A stretch of 64,000 bases of DNA from Dyadobacter sp. CY323 (GTDB taxonomy: Bacteria; Bacteroidota; Bacteroidia; Cytophagales; Spirosomataceae). The stretch lies in the NCBI RefSeq assembly GCF_021390245.1, contig NZ_JAJUXH010000001.1, positions 186,001 to 250,000 of the forward strand, in the 5' to 3' direction. The notes below the pieces were generated by a model. That model made no database searches. It saw nothing but the letters and a program-made list of their open reading frames with translations, and was not told where the DNA came from. This document shows positions 62,026 through 64,000 of this stretch, one piece after another; the first letter of the stretch is position 1; every line of letters starts with the position of its first letter. Position numbers and translations under genes: made by a program.

Positions 62026-63090
62026 ATGCCTATCATTCACCTGACCAAATATTTTATGGTGCCCTGCTGCGTACCTGCTGAAAAAAATTTTAAGAAAAAT
62101 CGATTTTTTTTCATCCTAAGCCTGAATTTGGGCTTCCTTATGCTCCTTTCAATCCAGTTTTCGTTCCAAAACGCTTACTGGGGTTTTTGGGCACACAAAA
62201 GAATTAATCGTTTGGCTGTCATGCGGCTACCGGTTGAGATGCAGTTTTTCTATCGGCAGAACATTGACTATTTGACCGAGAATGCAACCAATCCCGACAA
62301 GAGGCGCTATTCTGTGGTTGGAGAAGCGGAACGGCATTTCATTGATCTGGATATGTATGGCGATAGCGCACTTCATATTTTACCCAGATACTGGCCGGAT
62401 GCTGTGAAGAAACTGGGCGAGGATAGCCTGAGAAAGCACGGTATTGTTCCCTGGCACGTGCAAACTGCGGCCTTCCAACTCACGAATGCATTCAAGGAAA
62501 AGGATGCCGCGCGAATTCTTCGGATTTCAGCGGATCTGGGACATTACATCGCAGATGCACATGTGCCGTTGCATACAACCAGAAATTATAACGGTCAACT
62601 CACAAATCAGGAAGGAATTCATGGATTTTGGGAATCACGTTTACCGGAGTTGTTTGCCGACAAATATGATCTTTGGATAGGCGCTGCTGAATATAAGGAT
62701 CCTATAGCAGAGCAAATCTGGAATACCGTTGCCGCGTCACATCTGGCGTCGGACTCCGTGTTATTGTTTGAGAAGGAGCTCAGTAAGGATTTTAAACCTG
62801 ATAAGAAGTATAGTTACGAACTGAGGAATAACGTATTAACCCGAACTTATTCACGCGAGTTTTCCGAGAAGTATCATCAGCTTCTCCATAACCAGGTGGA
62901 ACACAGGATGAGGCTCTCGATCAAAATGGTAGGTGATATCTGGTATACTTGCTGGGTGAATGCCGGGCAGCCCGATTTGAAAGAGTTATCCGGTTTTACT
63001 TTCAATGGAGCGGATAAAAAAATAGATGGCGCCGAAGAAGCAGGCTGGTTTAAAAGGTTATTTATGGTTAGGCCCGAAGCGGAGGATTAA
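62026..63090 (+). CDS. S1/P1 nuclease / zinc-dependent phospholipase C-like secreted enzyme
   Basis: Product of 354 residues. A long basic, then hydrophobic leader (about 1-50) ends just before YWGFWAHKRINRLAV. In this superfamily the mature protein starts with a zinc-binding Trp and a His five residues later (WGxxxH), as here. Further metal ligands are ADLGHYIADAHVPLHTTRN (H-x3-D-x-H) and GIHGFWESRLPE (H..E). These three-zinc enzymes cut nucleic acids or phospholipids outside the cell. Bacteroidota members of this size are usually annotated zinc-dependent phospholipase C; the substrate is not certain. Confidence 0.85.
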   Translation: MPIIHLTKYFMVPCCVPAEKNFKKNRFFFILSLNLGFLMLLSIQFSFQNAYWGFWAHKRINRLAVMRLPVEMQFFYRQNIDYLTENATNPDKRRYSVVGEAERHFIDLDMYGDSALHILPRYWPDAVKKLGEDSLRKHGIVPWHVQTAAFQLTNAFKEKDAARILRISADLGHYIADAHVPLHTTRNYNGQLTNQEGIHGFWESRLPELFADKYDLWIGAAEYKDPIAEQIWNTVAASHLASDSVLLFEKELSKDFKPDKKYSYELRNNVLTRTYSREFSEKYHQLLHNQVEHRMRLSIKMVGDIWYTCWVNAGQPDLKELSGFTFNGADKKIDGAEEAGWFKRLFMVRPEAED

Positions 63091-63096
63091 TGCAAG

Positions 63097-63618
63097 TCAT
63101 TGATGACCGGCTAATAAAATCCTGGCAGTAACCAGGAGTTGACCGACATGCCGTTGAGCGTGTTCTGCCGAGTGAAATAACAGGCCCAGTTGCGTTGAGG
63201 GGATCATGGCACGGCCAACATATCTGATCTCAGTCAGAGAGTTTTCATCTGTTTGTCCTAGTTGCTTTAATGCTAGCTGGATCCTTTCTTTTAATGTATG
63301 GAACAGGTCATTGTAACTGCAACCACTATAAGGTTCATTTCCTTCGGCTTTGAGAAATGCAAGTTGCGTCTCACTTAAAGATTCGCTGCGGGCATAGGTG
63401 AATAATCGGTCGAGTACGCCGGCCAAATGCTGCAGATGAAAGCCAACGGAAGCAATTCCGGCAGGTTTTTCCCAAAGAAGCTTTGTAGGGAATTTGGACT
63501 CAAAAACACCAAGTTCTTCCTGTGCCTGCAACAGTGCATGGGCTACTGGCTGCAAGAGCGGAGGTATTCCCGGTAATGGACCACGAAGCCATACTTCCGG
63601 TTTTTCGATTTTTTGCAT
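63097..63618 (-). CDS. DinB family protein (putative metal-dependent transferase)
   Basis: About 173 residues from ATG 63618; another ATG at 63633 would add five. The four-helix DinB pattern: LLQPVAHALLQAQEELGVF, FHLQHLAGVLDRLFTYA (first metal His), and a late GLLFHSAEHAQRHVGQLLVTARIL (H-x3-H pattern). Members bind a metal and many are thiol-dependent transferases; the reaction here is unknown. A terminator for the following helicase gene lies just upstream of its start. Confidence 0.85.
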   Translation of the reverse strand: MQKIEKPEVWLRGPLPGIPPLLQPVAHALLQAQEELGVFESKFPTKLLWEKPAGIASVGFHLQHLAGVLDRLFTYARSESLSETQLAFLKAEGNEPYSGCSYNDLFHTLKERIQLALKQLGQTDENSLTEIRYVGRAMIPSTQLGLLFHSAEHAQRHVGQLLVTARILLAGHQ

Positions 63619-63633
63619 TACGAAATGTAACAA

Positions 63634-63662
63634 AAAAAGGGACCTTTTTACAAGTCCCTTTT
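63634..63662 (-). terminator. Terminator downstream of the helicase gene
   Basis: AAAAGGGAC at 63635-63643 pairs with GTCCCTTTT at 63654-63662, with a 10-nt loop and A/T tracts on both sides. On the minus strand it follows the helicase stop (63683) and precedes the DinB-like gene start. Confidence 0.8.
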
Positions 63663-63682
63663 ACGTTTTTAATGCAACTTAA

Positions 63683-64000
63683 TTATTTGGCAATGTCAAT
63701 CTGGACAGGTTTTCCTTTAATTGTATTTCCATCCATTGCGCGTAAAACCGCTCTCGCGTCACGTTCTGGAACATCTACAAAAGTGAACTTGTCATAAATG
63801 TCGATAGCTCCAATTGTTTTTCCGGGAATGTTAGCTTCACCAGCAATTGCGCCGACAATGTCTTTTGGCATAATGTGGTCCTTCCGTCCAAGACTCAGGA
63901 ACAAACGTGTCATACCTGCTTCAACTGCCGATGGTTTGCGCGAATCGCCATCGCGACCTCCACCTTCGGAGCGACGAGAATCAGATCTTCCCGCTGGTGC
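63683..64000 (-). CDS. DEAD-box RNA helicase, C-terminal part, cut by the window edge
   Basis: The reading frame enters from the right edge without a stop; 105 residues are visible. A flexible Arg/Gly/Ser-rich linker (GRSDSRRSEGGGRDGDSRKP) leads to a DbpA/CsdA-type RNA-binding domain: TRLFLSLGRKDHIMPKDIVGAIAGEANIPGKTIGAIDIYDKFTFVDVPERDARAVLRAM..IKGKPVQIDIAK. The helicase core lies outside. Such proteins unwind structured RNA in ribosome assembly or cold growth. Confidence 0.88.
   Translation of the reverse strand, partial: APAGRSDSRRSEGGGRDGDSRKPSAVEAGMTRLFLSLGRKDHIMPKDIVGAIAGEANIPGKTIGAIDIYDKFTFVDVPERDARAVLRAMDGNTIKGKPVQIDIAK

Noticed and set aside
61782..62036. 84-codon frame on the minus strand in the AT-rich gap
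   Set aside because: Composition is dominated by AT-rich codons, no domain or signal is visible, and it overlaps the start of the zinc-enzyme gene.
1..64000. CRISPR arrays, tRNA, rRNA, insertion sequences, integrases
   Set aside because: Intergenic gaps were read on both strands; no cloverleaf-like tRNA, regularly spaced repeat, transposase motif or attachment-site duplication was recognised. A covariance-model scan would be decisive.

Overview
The window looks like chromosomal DNA of a Bacteroidota member of the order Cytophagales, with a Dyadobacter/Spirosoma-like gene repertoire. The indicators seen are type IX secretion (T9SS) C-terminal sorting domains with the 'YPNPA' signature, an ECF sigma / anti-sigma pair beside a carboxypeptidase-regulatory/VWA protein, sensor kinases built on Reg_prop beta-propellers, and a few TAnnTTTG-like -7 promoter elements. 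Genus assignment is inference from recalled gene content. No rRNA, tRNA, CRISPR array, transposase or prophage gene was recognised. Both ends cut a gene: a Reg_prop sensor on the left and a DEAD-box RNA helicase on the right.

Layout. (1) 1-5 kb: a truncated Reg_prop regulator, then three secreted proteins. The two outer ones are paralogues flanking a T9SS-sorted protein, and each outer gene is followed by a hairpin. (2) 5-22 kb: alpha-glucan/trehalose block. A minus-strand operon glgE - treS/maltokinase - glgB encodes the trehalose-to-glycogen (GlgE) route. Upstream lies a 1410-residue hybrid sensor kinase. Divergent from it are a lone receiver protein and a 1407-residue TreY-MalQ fusion. Together they can build, branch and cut alpha-glucans and interconvert them with trehalose. 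(3) 22-26 kb: a VWA surface protein divergent from an ECF sigma factor and a membrane anti-sigma-like protein with a TonB-like periplasmic domain. (4) 26-50 kb: a large exopolysaccharide locus of Wzx/Wzy type. It holds a phosphoglycosyl transferase with a degenerate receiver domain, a half-size TolC-like protein, a Wzc-like protein with a decayed P-loop, polymerase, flippase, about nine glycosyltransferases and two acyltransferases. Interleaved are a receiver, a CHASE3 hybrid kinase with its own HPt, an RsbU-like REC-PP2C phosphatase with STAS and RsbW-like partners, and an orphan HPt. (5) 50-54 kb: MlaE/MlaF/MlaD lipid-transport genes and an EcsC protein. (6) 54-64 kb: T9SS-sorted sialate O-acetylesterase-like protein, GH43 enzyme with a large inverted repeat at its start codon, paired DUF2157-like membrane proteins, methyltransferase, apaG, ung, Dabb protein, S1/P1-like zinc enzyme, DinB-like protein and the helicase C-terminus.

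The strongest candidate for an undescribed system is the exopolysaccharide locus with built-in signalling. A receiver precedes a pseudo-receiver/phosphoglycosyl-transferase fusion. A complete partner-switch cassette (phosphatase, STAS antagonist, ATPase) is transcribed into an O-acyltransferase gene with overlapping or nearly abutting stop and start codons. A hybrid kinase with HPt and a free HPt are embedded in or next to the same cluster. This suggests post-translational and transcriptional control of polysaccharide assembly from within the locus. Assignments rest on motif recognition by eye; no database search was run.
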